A DNA stretch of 64,000 nt, from the NCBI GenBank assembly GCA_964590645.1, contig CAZPYJ010000009.1, positions 1 through 64,000 on the forward strand. Reading direction: 5' to 3'. The stretch is from JAGNHN01 sp964590645 (GTDB lineage Bacteria; Bacteroidota; Bacteroidia; Bacteroidales; JAGNHN01). The position numbers and the translations under genes were made by a program. The notes below the pieces were generated by a model. It was not told the origin of the DNA and made no database searches. It saw only the letters and a program-made list of their open reading frames with translations. Position 1 is the stretch's first letter; each line of letters opens with the position of its first letter. This document shows positions 33,335 through 42,148 of this stretch, piece by piece.

Positions 33335-33800
33335 AACCTTCCCCCAATTGAATCTGCCCGCAGTAAATTTGTCTGTCAGGACCGAGAGGGGGAAGACGGA
33401 GGTGTTTGATCCCGTCCGACGTCAATATGTGGCCCTTAGTCCGGAGGAATGGGTCAGGCAGCATATTGTGCACTTTCTGATCCATCACAAAGGCTATCCC
33501 CAAAGCAGGATGGCTGTGGAGTATAGTCTTCAGGTAAACCGGTTGGTAAAGCGCTGCGATATCCTGGTATTCGATAAGCAAATGCAAGCCTTGCTGATCG
33601 TGGAGGTAAAAGCTGCCAGTGTAAACCTCAGCCAGCAGGTGCTGGAACAGGCCTTAAGATATAATATCGCTTTCCGGGCGCCCTATCTGTTGTTATCCAA
33701 CGGAATACGGCATTATATGCTCTGTCTTCCCCCGGATGGAGACACCCGTATTCTGGACGAAATACCGGCCTATTCAGATATGGAGAAAACCCGACCCTGA
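33327..33800 (+). CDS. HsdR N-terminal-like (PD-(D/E)XK fold) protein
   Basis: This is a 157-residue protein resembling the N-terminal nuclease-fold domain of type I restriction subunit R (HSDR_N_2 family), with no helicase or methylase attached. The fold signature appears intact: Asp in RCDILVFD near 73 and E-x-K in LIVEVKAAS near 90. Such small proteins are widespread in Bacteroidota, often near holA, and their function is unproven. Here it overlaps the HlyD adaptor gene by eight bases, so it is translated in coupling with the exporter. No signal peptide is seen, so it should be cytoplasmic. It converges on yidC. Confidence 0.8.
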   Translation: MDKTFPQLNLPAVNLSVRTERGKTEVFDPVRRQYVALSPEEWVRQHIVHFLIHHKGYPQSRMAVEYSLQVNRLVKRCDILVFDKQMQALLIVEVKAASVNLSQQVLEQALRYNIAFRAPYLLLSNGIRHYMLCLPPDGDTRILDEIPAYSDMEKTRP

Positions 33801-33846
33801 TTCCTTTGCGAAAAGGGCAGGGGGCAGCCCATTTCTTCAAATAGCC

Positions 33847-35763
33847 TCAGCGGCGTTTCCTGACCTGCTGCTGTTGCTTCTGCATATCTTCCAGCCTGCG
33901 CTGGAAAGCCGATTTTTTTCGCGGCTTTTTCTTGTTCTGCTCAATCTTTGCACGCAGCTTGTCCTCATTGATCAGCAAGCGGAAGATATACATCTGCCCG
34001 AAGGTGATCATATTGGCCAGGAAGTAGTAGTAGCTCAAACCGGAAGCATAAGAATTGAAGAAGCCAAGGAACATTATCGGCATCATATACATCATCGTCT
34101 TCATCCCGGGCATTTGGTTGCCGGTGGACATCATCTGGTTGTTGATCCGTGTGTAGATCAGGGTGGAGATGGTCATCAACAGGGTGAAGAGGCTGACGTG
34201 GTCACCATAAAATGGGATGTTGAACGGCAGATCCAGGATGGAGTCGTAGGTGGAAAGGTCATCGGCCCAGAGAAAGGACTGCTGTCGCAATTCGATGGAA
34301 GCCGGGAAGAAACGGAAAAGGGCAATCAGGATAGGCAATTGCAGAAGCATAGGCACACAACCAGCCATCGGATTGACCCCCGCCTTGCGGTATAGATCCA
34401 TCGTGGCCTGCTGCTTCTTCATCGAATCTTTCTGATCCGGGAATTTCTTTGCGATTTCCTCCACCTCCGGGCGCAAAACCCTCATCTTGGCGCTGGAAAT
34501 ATACGTTTTGTAAGCAATGGGGAATAAGACGATTTTCAGCAAGATGGTGAGTACCAGAATGATGATGCCATAATTCCAATTAAAGCCTTCCAGCCAGTCG
34601 AATACAGGAATCACAATTCCTTTATTGATCCAGGAAAGGATCATCCATCCCAAAGGAATCATATTTTCCAGTTCCAGGCCTTCGTATTGTTTGAGTCGAT
34701 TGAATCTGTTCGGACCCAGGTATAGGGAGAGGGCGATGGGTTCATTCGGATCATCATTAAAGGGAATGCTGATGGATGCCCGTGCCGTTTTCAGGTAACG
34801 CCCTCCCCGGTCGTTTTCTGTCAGGGAGCTCAGGTCAGCATTGACAAAATGCTGGTCGGCAATCAGCACCATCGAGAAAAACTGTTGTTTGAAGGCCACC
34901 CAGCGTAAGCGGGTTTTGATTGATTCTTCAGCATCTTTACGTTCACTCAGGTAATCGACATCGTCACCCAGGTGCTTATAATATACGGTTGTGGTGCTCC
35001 TTTCATTGGTCTGGCTTTTTTCCTGTTGCCTAAGGCGTGCTCCCCAGTCGAGGGTAAGATAATTCACCCTGCTGTCGATGTAGGCATCCATCTGATGGAA
35101 CTGGACCTGATGCTTCAACATATAGTCGTTGCCCAATATGGTATAGCTTAGCTCGATGTATGCATCAGGCTTTGCTTCGACTTCAGGATAGGCTCTGAAG
35201 ACCAGCTTCAGGGAGTCGTCTTCCCCGATGTTCCACGAGTTTACCTGCTCATTTTGCAGTGAAAAGAACAGGTCTTCAGAATTGATCAAACGGTTCGCCG
35301 AGAAGAAGGAGAAGTGATAATAGGCCGAATCTCCACCGAACAGGATCAGAGGAAGGGAGTCCCAGGTCTGGAAACGCTTCAGCTGAGCCTGGGTTATTCG
35401 TGCGCCTTTGGTGGAGAAGTTCAGTTTCAGATAGGGCGTTTCCACAACCACTTCCCGGGCCTTTCCCTGAGCAAGAGAAGCGAATACGCCCAACTGACTG
35501 CGCAGGCTTTCAGAAACAATGCTGCTATCGGTCCGAATGCCGGAATCAATTGCTGTATCAGGGATTCGGTTTCGTTCAGATGCAGCCAGTATTTCGGCTT
35601 CCTGAATGCGGCGAAGGGAATCTTCTACAAGCTGGACCTGCTGCAGGGAGTCCTGGATGTGCTGTCGGCGGTCCAACTCCTCCCGGTCGGGAGCCATCCA
35701 TATACTGTACACAATGAGAATGGCGAAGATCAGAACGAGTCCGGTGATGGTATTACGATCCAT
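33847..35763 (-). CDS. yidC: Membrane protein insertase YidC
   Basis: The protein inserts and folds inner-membrane proteins, alone or with SecYEG. At 638 residues it has the gram-negative layout: an N-terminal membrane segment (ITGLVLIFAILIVYSIWMAP), a large periplasmic beta-sandwich domain (about 80-350), and a C-terminal insertase core with about five membrane segments (for example YGIIILVLTILLKIVLFPIAYKT and the GCVPMLLQLPILIALFRFF segment). A strongly basic tail (KKKPRKKSAFQRRLEDM, ending VRKRR) probably contacts the ribosome. A coiled-coil-like Gln/Arg-rich stretch (25-65) follows the first membrane segment. It is cotranscribed with pyrG. Confidence 0.96.
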   Translation of the reverse strand: MDRNTITGLVLIFAILIVYSIWMAPDREELDRRQHIQDSLQQVQLVEDSLRRIQEAEILAASERNRIPDTAIDSGIRTDSSIVSESLRSQLGVFASLAQGKAREVVVETPYLKLNFSTKGARITQAQLKRFQTWDSLPLILFGGDSAYYHFSFFSANRLINSEDLFFSLQNEQVNSWNIGEDDSLKLVFRAYPEVEAKPDAYIELSYTILGNDYMLKHQVQFHQMDAYIDSRVNYLTLDWGARLRQQEKSQTNERSTTTVYYKHLGDDVDYLSERKDAEESIKTRLRWVAFKQQFFSMVLIADQHFVNADLSSLTENDRGGRYLKTARASISIPFNDDPNEPIALSLYLGPNRFNRLKQYEGLELENMIPLGWMILSWINKGIVIPVFDWLEGFNWNYGIIILVLTILLKIVLFPIAYKTYISSAKMRVLRPEVEEIAKKFPDQKDSMKKQQATMDLYRKAGVNPMAGCVPMLLQLPILIALFRFFPASIELRQQSFLWADDLSTYDSILDLPFNIPFYGDHVSLFTLLMTISTLIYTRINNQMMSTGNQMPGMKTMMYMMPIMFLGFFNSYASGLSYYYFLANMITFGQMYIFRLLINEDKLRAKIEQNKKKPRKKSAFQRRLEDMQKQQQQVRKRR

Positions 35764-35830
35764 TGGTTTGGCTTTTGTCTTTACAGGCCGGCAAAGATAG
35801 GCATAATCCCCGGCTGGTAATTTTGCTTGC

Positions 35831-37453
35831 TCAGACCTGATTTTTCTTTTGCTGATAGGTCAGGGCAGCACTAACCAATCCTGAAAAGAGGGGGTGGGGA
35901 TTGGCTACGGTGCTACGGTATTCAGGATGGAATTGTATTCCAACGAACCAGGGATGGTCTTTGATTTCGATGATTTCAACCAGGTCTTCTCTCGGGTTGA
36001 TGCCCGAGGCGATCATTCCTGCGTTTTCAAAATCCTGAAGATATTTATTGTTGAACTCATAGCGATGTCTGTGCCGTTCGGTGATCATCCCGCTTTGATA
36101 GATATGATGGGCCAATGTTCCTTCAAATATGCGGCAGGAGTAAGCTCCCAATCGCATTGTGCCTCCTTTGGAGGAAATCTTTTTCTGCGCTTCCATAATA
36201 TCGATGACGGGATGGGGTGTACGTGGATTCATCTCTTTGGAATGCGCCCCGCTGAGTCCCACCACATTGCGGGCAAATTCGATCACCGCGCATTGCATTC
36301 CCAAACAAATTCCCAGGAAGGGGACCTTATGAACCCGGGCGTATTCCACCGCCATAATCTTGCCTTCAATGCCCCTTTCTCCGAAACCGGGGGCCACCAC
36401 TATCCCTTCCAGGTCTTTGAGCAAAGATTCCGCTCCTTCCGTTTCAATGTCTTCTGAGTGAATCATCTCAATCCGGACTTTGCACAGGTGTTGGGTTCCG
36501 GCGTGGATGAAGGCTTCCAGAATACTCTTATAGGCATCCTGCAATTCAACGTATTTGCCGATCAGACCGATCCTTACTTCGTGCTCAGGTTGGCGGAGTT
36601 TTTTCAGAAAGTCCTTCCACTGCTTCAAATTCGGTTCGTTGAGTTTGCTTATGCCCATTTTACGGAGGATCTCCAGATCCAGCTTTTCTTTGAGCATCAG
36701 TATCGGAACCTCATAAATAGACCAGGCATCGATGGATTCAATCACCGAGCTGGACTCCACGTTGCAGAAAAGGGCGATTTTGTCCCGGATGTTATCATTG
36801 AGGGGGTGTTCCGTTCTGCATACAATGATATCTGGCTGAACCCCGGATTCGAGCAGGGTTTTGACGGAGTGTTGTGTAGGTTTGGTTTTGAGTTCCCCGG
36901 CGGCTTTCAGAAAGGGAACCAGTGTCAGGTGTACCACAATGGCCTTGTTGCCCATCTCCCAGCGCAATTGGCGGACGGCTTCCACATAGGGCAGGGATTC
37001 AATGTCGCCTACCGTACCCCCGATTTCGGTGATCACAAAGTCGTAGTCGTCTTTTTCGCCCAGCAGTTTGATCCGGTACTTGATTTCATCCGTAATATGC
37101 GGGATGACTTGTACGGTTTCCCCTAAGTAATCCCCCCTTCTTTCTTTGTCGATCACGGATTGGTATATTCTGCCGGTGGTCACATTATTTGCCTGGGAGG
37201 TGGGGACATTGGAGAAGCGCTCATAATGTCCCAGGTCGAGGTCTGTTTCCGCTCCATCATCGGTCACATAGCATTCCCCGTGTTCATAGGGGTTGAGTGT
37301 GCCCGGATCTATATTGATATAGGGATCCAGTTTTTGGATGGTTACAGAAAAGCCCCTTGCGAGGAGCAGCTTAGCAATGGAGGCAGAAATAATCCCTTTT
37401 CCGAGGGACGAAGTCACTCCACCGGTGACAAAAACATAACGGGTGTCTGGCAT
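35831..37453 (-). CDS. pyrG: CTP synthase
   Basis: The enzyme makes CTP from UTP, ATP and glutamine. The 540 residues comprise an N-terminal synthetase domain starting RYVFVTGGVTSSLGKGIISA (P-loop) and containing KLDPYINIDPGTLNPYEHGE, and a C-terminal glutamine amidotransferase domain with the nucleophile Cys in LGICLGMQCAVIEF and the His-Glu pair in GIQFHPEYRS. The ATG at 37453 gives the standard N-terminus; a TTG 12 codons upstream is not needed. It is followed after 67 bases by yidC, a common Bacteroidota arrangement. Confidence 0.97.
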   Translation of the reverse strand: MPDTRYVFVTGGVTSSLGKGIISASIAKLLLARGFSVTIQKLDPYINIDPGTLNPYEHGECYVTDDGAETDLDLGHYERFSNVPTSQANNVTTGRIYQSVIDKERRGDYLGETVQVIPHITDEIKYRIKLLGEKDDYDFVITEIGGTVGDIESLPYVEAVRQLRWEMGNKAIVVHLTLVPFLKAAGELKTKPTQHSVKTLLESGVQPDIIVCRTEHPLNDNIRDKIALFCNVESSSVIESIDAWSIYEVPILMLKEKLDLEILRKMGISKLNEPNLKQWKDFLKKLRQPEHEVRIGLIGKYVELQDAYKSILEAFIHAGTQHLCKVRIEMIHSEDIETEGAESLLKDLEGIVVAPGFGERGIEGKIMAVEYARVHKVPFLGICLGMQCAVIEFARNVVGLSGAHSKEMNPRTPHPVIDIMEAQKKISSKGGTMRLGAYSCRIFEGTLAHHIYQSGMITERHRHRYEFNNKYLQDFENAGMIASGINPREDLVEIIEIKDHPWFVGIQFHPEYRSTVANPHPLFSGLVSAALTYQQKKNQV

Positions 37454-37519
37454 GGCAGGGCATTTGAGAAATGCCCTGCAAATTACCAAAAAAAATGGGA
37501 TTGGGGAGGGATTGGGAAA

Positions 37520-37891
37520 TCAGGCTGTCATGCACAGACACCGGTCGATGGAGGAGAAAAGATCTTCTTTGCGATAGGGTTTAGAGATAAAATCATTCAT
37601 CCCGGCCAAAATGCTTTCTTCACGGATCTCCTGTTCCTTGGCTGCCGTAATGGCAATGATGGGAATAGGAATATTGGCGGAGCGGATGGCCCGGGTTGCT
37701 TCGATGCCATTCATTACCGGCATCTGGATGTCCATTAATAAAAGGTCGTAGGAGGCATTGCTCAATTCCTGGACGGCTTTTTCGCCATTGTCCACTACTG
37801 CACATTCCCATCCTCTGCTCTGGATAATGTAGCGGATCAGTTCCTGGTTAAAGCGATTATCTTCTGCGATCAGTACCTTCACGGTTTTCAT
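37520..37891 (-). CDS. Single-domain response regulator (CheY-like receiver)
   Basis: This is a phosphorylatable receiver domain of 123 residues with no output domain. The acidic pocket is AEDN near residues 9-12, the phosphoacceptor Asp54 lies in LLLMDIQMPVMNG, the switch Thr in AITA near 81 and the Lys in SKPY near 103. Such regulators act by protein contact, often downstream of hybrid histidine kinases. The ATG at 37891 starts the domain directly; upstream in-frame codons would add an unrelated tail. No kinase gene is adjacent, so the partner is unknown. Confidence 0.92.
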   Translation of the reverse strand: MKTVKVLIAEDNRFNQELIRYIIQSRGWECAVVDNGEKAVQELSNASYDLLLMDIQMPVMNGIEATRAIRSANIPIPIIAITAAKEQEIREESILAGMNDFISKPYRKEDLFSSIDRCLCMTA

Positions 37892-38063
37892 TTTTTTCCG
37901 CTTTCGGATATTTTTTCCCCGGAAAGAAGCCCAAAAGGAATGCGAAAGCAATTATATATACCCTAAGTACCCAAAAGGTAACCCTCCGAGAATGATTTTT
38001 TTTCATTTTCGGAGAGATTATTTCAAAAACGGAGATTTGGTGCGGCTTTGACGGACAAAAATA

Positions 38064-38087
38064 AAGGGCAGCCCTGAGGCTGCCCTT
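38064..38087 (-). terminator. Intrinsic terminator after the GAPDH gene
   Basis: AAGGGCAGCC and GGCTGCCCTT form a perfect ten-pair stem with a four-base loop. On the minus strand it is followed by TATTTTT. It lies 20 bases past the GAPDH stop codon. Confidence 0.9.
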
Positions 38088-38107
38088 GGCTTTTCGGTTA
38101 AAATGGC

Positions 38108-39574
38108 TTAATAATACCGGTAGCTTTTTACCTGAGAGATGTGTTTGGCCAGTCGAATCACTTGCTGGGTATACCCAAACTCATTGTCGTACCAGGAATA
38201 GATTACAATATTTTGTTTATCAGAAGACACTTTGGTGGCGGGGCTGTCATACACGCAGGCGCAGGAGTCTCCGATGACATCTGTAGATACCAGCTCATTG
38301 GACGATGAATACCGGATCTGCTCAATCAGTCGTCCTTTCAGCGAGGCTTCCCGCATAATCTGATTGATTTCCTCCACAGAGGTTTCTTTCCTTACGGTCA
38401 AAGAAAGGATAGCCAGAGAGATGTTGGGGGTAGGCACGCGCACAGCATTGGCTGTCAGTTTCCCGGCCAGGCTGGGAATGGCTTTGACAGCGGCTTTGTC
38501 GGCTCCGGTCTCGGTGATTACCATATTGAGGGGTGCGCTTCGTCCACGGCGGTATTTGCTGTGATAATTGTCCAGGAGGTTCTGATCGTTGGTATAGGAG
38601 TGAATGGTTTCGAGGTGGCCGCGTATAATGCCGAGTTTTCTTTCAATCACATCCAGTACCGGCACTACGGCATTGGTTGTACAGGAAGCGGCAGAAAAGA
38701 TTTGTTCCTTTTGCGCATCCAGTTCGCAGATTTCCTGGTTGACGCCATAGACTACATTCGGAATGTCTCCTTTTCCTGGTGCAGTAAGGAGAATTCTTTG
38801 TATTCCTTTGGCTTTGAGATGTCTGCTTAGGCCTTCTCTGTCGCGATAGATTCCGGTATTGTCTATAAGCAGGGCATCTTTGATGCCGTAAGCCTCGTAG
38901 TCCACTTCTTCCGGATGGTCAGCCGCGATCATATGGATAATATGGCCGTTGATCCAGAGGGTTTTGTCTTCAATGTTTTCGATTGCAATGCCGTTGAAAG
39001 GGCCGTGCACAGAATCTTTTCGGAGCAGGGAAGCTCTTTTGCGGATGGCTTTCTCGTCGTTAGAGCGGGTTACAATGGCTCGAAGCCTCAGGCGGGAACC
39101 GTCTCCTGCCTGTGAAATGAGTGAGCGGGCCAGGAGGCGTCCAATACGCCCGAAGCCATAGAGTACCACATCCTGAACATTTTGGCTGCGGGGAGGGGCA
39201 CCTATGAAGGCCTTCAGCTTGTCTTTAAGGAAATCGGTAATATTCCCATATTCTTCCTGCTCTTCCAGCCATTCCCGGTTCAGGCGGCCAATATCAATGC
39301 GGGCAGGCGCCAGATCCATATTCAGCATTGTCCGGGCAATCTCCAGTGAGTCCAGAATGCTGAACTTTCTTCCGATGATGTTTTCAGCATAGCTGTGTTT
39401 GCTCAGAATGTTGGAAGCTCCCCTTTCCAGCAACTGCCGGCGGAACAGGATCAGCTCAATGGATTTATCAAACCAGAGTTTTCCGATCACTTCAATGAAT
39501 TCATTGGCTGCTTTTTCGTGTTTGATCCACTGCTGCAGATTCTGCTCAAAATGATGGTTGGCGGTATCGTTCAT
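38108..39574 (-). CDS. Glyceraldehyde-3-phosphate dehydrogenase, long form
   Basis: The enzyme oxidises glyceraldehyde 3-phosphate to 1,3-bisphosphoglycerate in glycolysis, or works in reverse. The standard catalytic part begins near residue 135 with the NAD(P)-binding motif LYGFGRIGRLLAR, and the catalytic Cys298 lies in SAASCTTNAVVPVLD; WYDNEFGYTQQVIRL near the end is a strong family mark. In front is an extra, mostly helical region of about 130 residues, giving 488 residues against the usual 330-340. Long GAPDH forms of this size are known in Bacteroidota and some proteobacteria. It has its own terminator and lies downstream of the sigma factor gene, which is separately terminated. Confidence 0.93.
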   Translation of the reverse strand: MNDTANHHFEQNLQQWIKHEKAANEFIEVIGKLWFDKSIELILFRRQLLERGASNILSKHSYAENIIGRKFSILDSLEIARTMLNMDLAPARIDIGRLNREWLEEQEEYGNITDFLKDKLKAFIGAPPRSQNVQDVVLYGFGRIGRLLARSLISQAGDGSRLRLRAIVTRSNDEKAIRKRASLLRKDSVHGPFNGIAIENIEDKTLWINGHIIHMIAADHPEEVDYEAYGIKDALLIDNTGIYRDREGLSRHLKAKGIQRILLTAPGKGDIPNVVYGVNQEICELDAQKEQIFSAASCTTNAVVPVLDVIERKLGIIRGHLETIHSYTNDQNLLDNYHSKYRRGRSAPLNMVITETGADKAAVKAIPSLAGKLTANAVRVPTPNISLAILSLTVRKETSVEEINQIMREASLKGRLIEQIRYSSSNELVSTDVIGDSCACVYDSPATKVSSDKQNIVIYSWYDNEFGYTQQVIRLAKHISQVKSYRYY

Positions 39575-39615
39575 AATGAATGTATTTGTGCAAGGCAGGT
39601 ACTAATGGGTGTAAA

Positions 39616-39653
39616 AGTAAAAAAAGGATCAAAACAATCTGTTTTGATCCTTT
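39616..39653 (-). terminator. Intrinsic terminator after the primary sigma factor gene
   Basis: AAAGGATCAAAACA and TGTTTTGATCCTTT form a perfect 14-pair stem (39623-39653) with a three-base loop. On the minus strand the stem is followed by further T residues. It is 22 bases past the sigma factor stop and upstream of the GAPDH start. Confidence 0.92.
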
Positions 39654-39675
39654 ATAAATTAGGGTATCTTATTGA

Positions 39676-40542
39676 TTACTGTCCCAGGTAGGCTTTCAGG
39701 AGGCGGCTGCGTGAGGTGTGTTTCAACCTGCGGATAGCTTTTTCCTTTATCTGCCTGACTCTTTCCCGGGTCAGGTTGAACTTGGCTCCGATTTCTTCCA
39801 GGGTCAGTCCGTGGTTCATTCCAATGCCGTAATACAGATTGATCACATCTCTTTCCTTGTCTGTCAGGGTGGCCAGAGAGCGCTGGATTTCTTTGGCCAG
39901 GCTTTCTCTGATCAGGCCGTTGTCGGTGGTTGGAGTGTCATCGTTCACAAAAATGTCCACGAACTTTGTATCGTCATCCTGAGCCAGGGGCGCATCCATT
40001 GAGATATAGCGGGTGGATATGCGCAGGGCAGCATCGATTTTATGTTCCGGAACTTCCAGTGAACTGGCAATTTCCAGGGCAGAAGGTGGTCGCTCAAATT
40101 TCTGTTCCAGCTTCGAAGACTCTTTTTTGATCTTGTTGAGTGAGCCTACCTGATTCAAGGGTAACCTCACTATCCTGGACTGCTCTGCCAGAGCCTGAAG
40201 TATGGATTGTCTTATCCACCATACAGCGTATGAGATGAATTTGAAACCACGGGTTTCGTCAAATCGTTTGGCTGCCTTAATCAGTCCCAGGTTTCCTTCG
40301 TTGATCAGGTCAGGCAAACTGAGCCCTTGATTTTGATACTGCTTGGCAACGGATACCACAAACCGTAAATTGGCACGGGTCAGCTTCTCCAATGCAGCCT
40401 GATCCCCCGCCTTGATTTTACGGGCAAGCTCAACCTCCTCTTCCGCCGTGATCAGGTCTTCTTTTCCAATTTCCTGAAGGTACTTGTCTAAAGAAGCCGT
40501 CTTGCGATTGGTGATGGATTTGGTGATCTTTAATTGCCTCAT
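39676..40542 (-). CDS. rpoD: Primary RNA polymerase sigma factor (RpoD/SigA family)
   Basis: It directs RNA polymerase to housekeeping promoters. The 288 residues are typical of the compact Bacteroidota primary sigma, which lacks most of region 1.1. Region 1.2 (SLDKYLQEIGKEDLITAEEE), regions 2.1-2.4 (ANLRFVVSVAKQYQNQGL, GLIKAAKRFDETRGFKFISY, AVWWIRQSILQAL), region 3 and the region 4.2 helix-turn-helix (TLEEIGAKFNLTRERVRQIKEKA) are all readable. It has a consensus promoter and a hairpin-bearing leader upstream, and a strong terminator downstream, so it is probably a single-gene transcript. It should be the factor reading the TTTG/TAnnTTTG promoters of this window. Confidence 0.95.
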   Translation of the reverse strand: MRQLKITKSITNRKTASLDKYLQEIGKEDLITAEEEVELARKIKAGDQAALEKLTRANLRFVVSVAKQYQNQGLSLPDLINEGNLGLIKAAKRFDETRGFKFISYAVWWIRQSILQALAEQSRIVRLPLNQVGSLNKIKKESSKLEQKFERPPSALEIASSLEVPEHKIDAALRISTRYISMDAPLAQDDDTKFVDIFVNDDTPTTDNGLIRESLAKEIQRSLATLTDKERDVINLYYGIGMNHGLTLEEIGAKFNLTRERVRQIKEKAIRRLKHTSRSRLLKAYLGQ

Positions 40543-40564
40543 CGAATGAGTGGTTTTAAGTAAC

Positions 40565-40581
40565 GCCCTGATAGTCAGGGC
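40565..40581 (-). promoter_or_regulatory. Hairpin in the 5' leader of the sigma factor gene
   Basis: GCCCTGA and TCAGGGC form a seven-pair stem with a three-base loop, 22 bases upstream of the rpoD ATG and downstream of its predicted promoter. A role in mRNA stability or translation is possible but not shown. Confidence 0.4.
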
Positions 40582-40606
40582 TTTGTGTATATTAAGAACG
40601 TGCTCA

Positions 40607-40638
40607 CAAATCTACGAAAAAAAATGTTAAGGGTGAAA
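40607..40638 (-). promoter_or_regulatory. Promoter of the primary sigma factor gene
   Basis: On the minus strand TTTC (40638-40635), a 20-base spacer and TAGATTTG (40614-40607) match the Bacteroidota pattern with one mismatch in the -33 element. The start codon is 64 bases downstream. Confidence 0.65.
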
Positions 40639-40687
40639 TTATTTTGCCTATTTTTGGCCCCTTTTACCCTTATTCTTTTCTAAATCA

Positions 40688-42148
40688 TTAGCGTTGAAGC
40701 CCGAAGCCGTAGTAGGCCCGGGTGCCATCCGGATAAACGCCCTCCAGCAGCACCCCCCTGGGGTTTCCGGAAATAATCTTATTGACTTCCGCCACATTTT
40801 TCACCGCTGTATTGTCGATGTATAGAATAATGTAATTGTCCTTTACCCCGGCCTCACTGAGTTTCCCGTTACCAACCTTCTGAACCATAACCCCGTGCTG
40901 TATGCCTAAATTTCTTTTTGTTTCAGCGTCCACAGGACTTAATTCTGCGCCCAAGACTTCCTGTAGCGCTATCTCCGGTTTCTGAACCGGTGCTGCGGTA
41001 TTATCCTGATTGCGCAGGATGACCTCTTTGGAAATAGTCTTCTTTCCCCTTCGGATGAGTATGTTGATTTTATCACCGGGCCTGAACTGTCCGATCCGCT
41101 CGAGGAGCTCAGAAGTATGGTTTACCTCAAAGCCTTCCACCTGTAAAATCACATCTCCGGATTCCAGTCCTGCCTCCCGTGCTGCTCCGGATTCCGATAC
41201 ACCATTGATGTATACTCCTTTGATATCGGGCAGGCTTTTTTCTCTGGCCAGCTGGGCATCTACCTCACGGATAGAAACCCCGATAAAGCCACGCTGCACT
41301 ATCCCGAACTCCATCAGGTCACCAACCACCTTTCGGACAATGTTGGAAGGGATCGCAAAAGAATATCCGGTATAATACCCTGTCCGTGAAGCGATGGCTG
41401 CATTGATGCCTACCAATTCCCCCTGCACATTCACCAGGGCGCCTCCGCTGTTGCCCCGGTTTACGGCCGCATCGGTCTGGATAAAAGACTCTATACTGGT
41501 TCCCTCCGGGTTGGCCAAAATGTTGATGTTTCTGGCTTTGGCACTCACAATGCCGGCGGTTACCGTAGAGGTGAGATTAAAAGGATTGCCTACAGCCAAA
41601 ACCCATTCCCCAACCCTGACATCATCGGAGTTTCCGTAAGGAATAAACGGAAGCCCTTGTTCATCAATCTTCAGCAAGGCAAGGTCTGTAGTGGGATCCA
41701 AGCCAATGATGCTGGCCTCATAACTCCGTTTATCATTCAGGGTCACCTCCACCTTGTTTGCTTCTGTCACCACGTGATTGTTGGTTACGATGTATCCATT
41801 GGGAGAAATAATAACACCGCTTCCAGTGGCGACAATTGGTCGGTTGCGGTTGTTGCGGGGATGATTGAAGAAATCGTGGAAATCAAAAAAATAGTCATAA
41901 AGACTGCTTTTGCGCTCATATTCTGTCCGGATATGCACCACGGCATTAACCGTTCTTTCTGCCGCATCCGTAAAACTGATCCCCATCGCTTCCAAAGCGG
42001 GGGCATAATTCACAGTATGACCGGCCGGCAGGGTGTCGTTCTGGATGTATATGACTTTGGACTCCGGCTTAAGAATCCAGTGATAAATCCCGAGGGCAGT
42101 CATTCCCCCGAGTAATCCCAGTAGTATAATTCCAAACGTTTTTTTCAT
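40688..42148 (-). CDS. DegP/HtrA-type periplasmic serine protease (Do family)
   Basis: This is a periplasmic protease and chaperone of 486 residues that handles misfolded envelope proteins. A membrane anchor or signal segment (FGIILLGLLGGMTALGIYHWI) is followed by a trypsin-like domain with an intact triad: His125 in VTNNHVVTEA, Asp155 in DPTTDLALLK and Ser234 in NRGNSGGALVN. Two PDZ domains follow, the first with GVYINGVSESGAAREAGLESGD (quoted in part), the second shorter and ending near the C-terminus. It lies upstream of rpoD on the same strand but rpoD has its own promoter. The gene could be degP or degQ; sequence alone does not settle this. Confidence 0.93.
   Translation of the reverse strand: MKKTFGIILLGLLGGMTALGIYHWILKPESKVIYIQNDTLPAGHTVNYAPALEAMGISFTDAAERTVNAVVHIRTEYERKSSLYDYFFDFHDFFNHPRNNRNRPIVATGSGVIISPNGYIVTNNHVVTEANKVEVTLNDKRSYEASIIGLDPTTDLALLKIDEQGLPFIPYGNSDDVRVGEWVLAVGNPFNLTSTVTAGIVSAKARNINILANPEGTSIESFIQTDAAVNRGNSGGALVNVQGELVGINAAIASRTGYYTGYSFAIPSNIVRKVVGDLMEFGIVQRGFIGVSIREVDAQLAREKSLPDIKGVYINGVSESGAAREAGLESGDVILQVEGFEVNHTSELLERIGQFRPGDKINILIRRGKKTISKEVILRNQDNTAAPVQKPEIALQEVLGAELSPVDAETKRNLGIQHGVMVQKVGNGKLSEAGVKDNYIILYIDNTAVKNVAEVNKIISGNPRGVLLEGVYPDGTRAYYGFGLQR

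Noticed and set aside
33327..33800. A restriction-modification or defence system
   Set aside because: Only an HsdR N-terminal-like domain is present. No methylase, specificity subunit or helicase lies nearby, so a restriction system is not supported.
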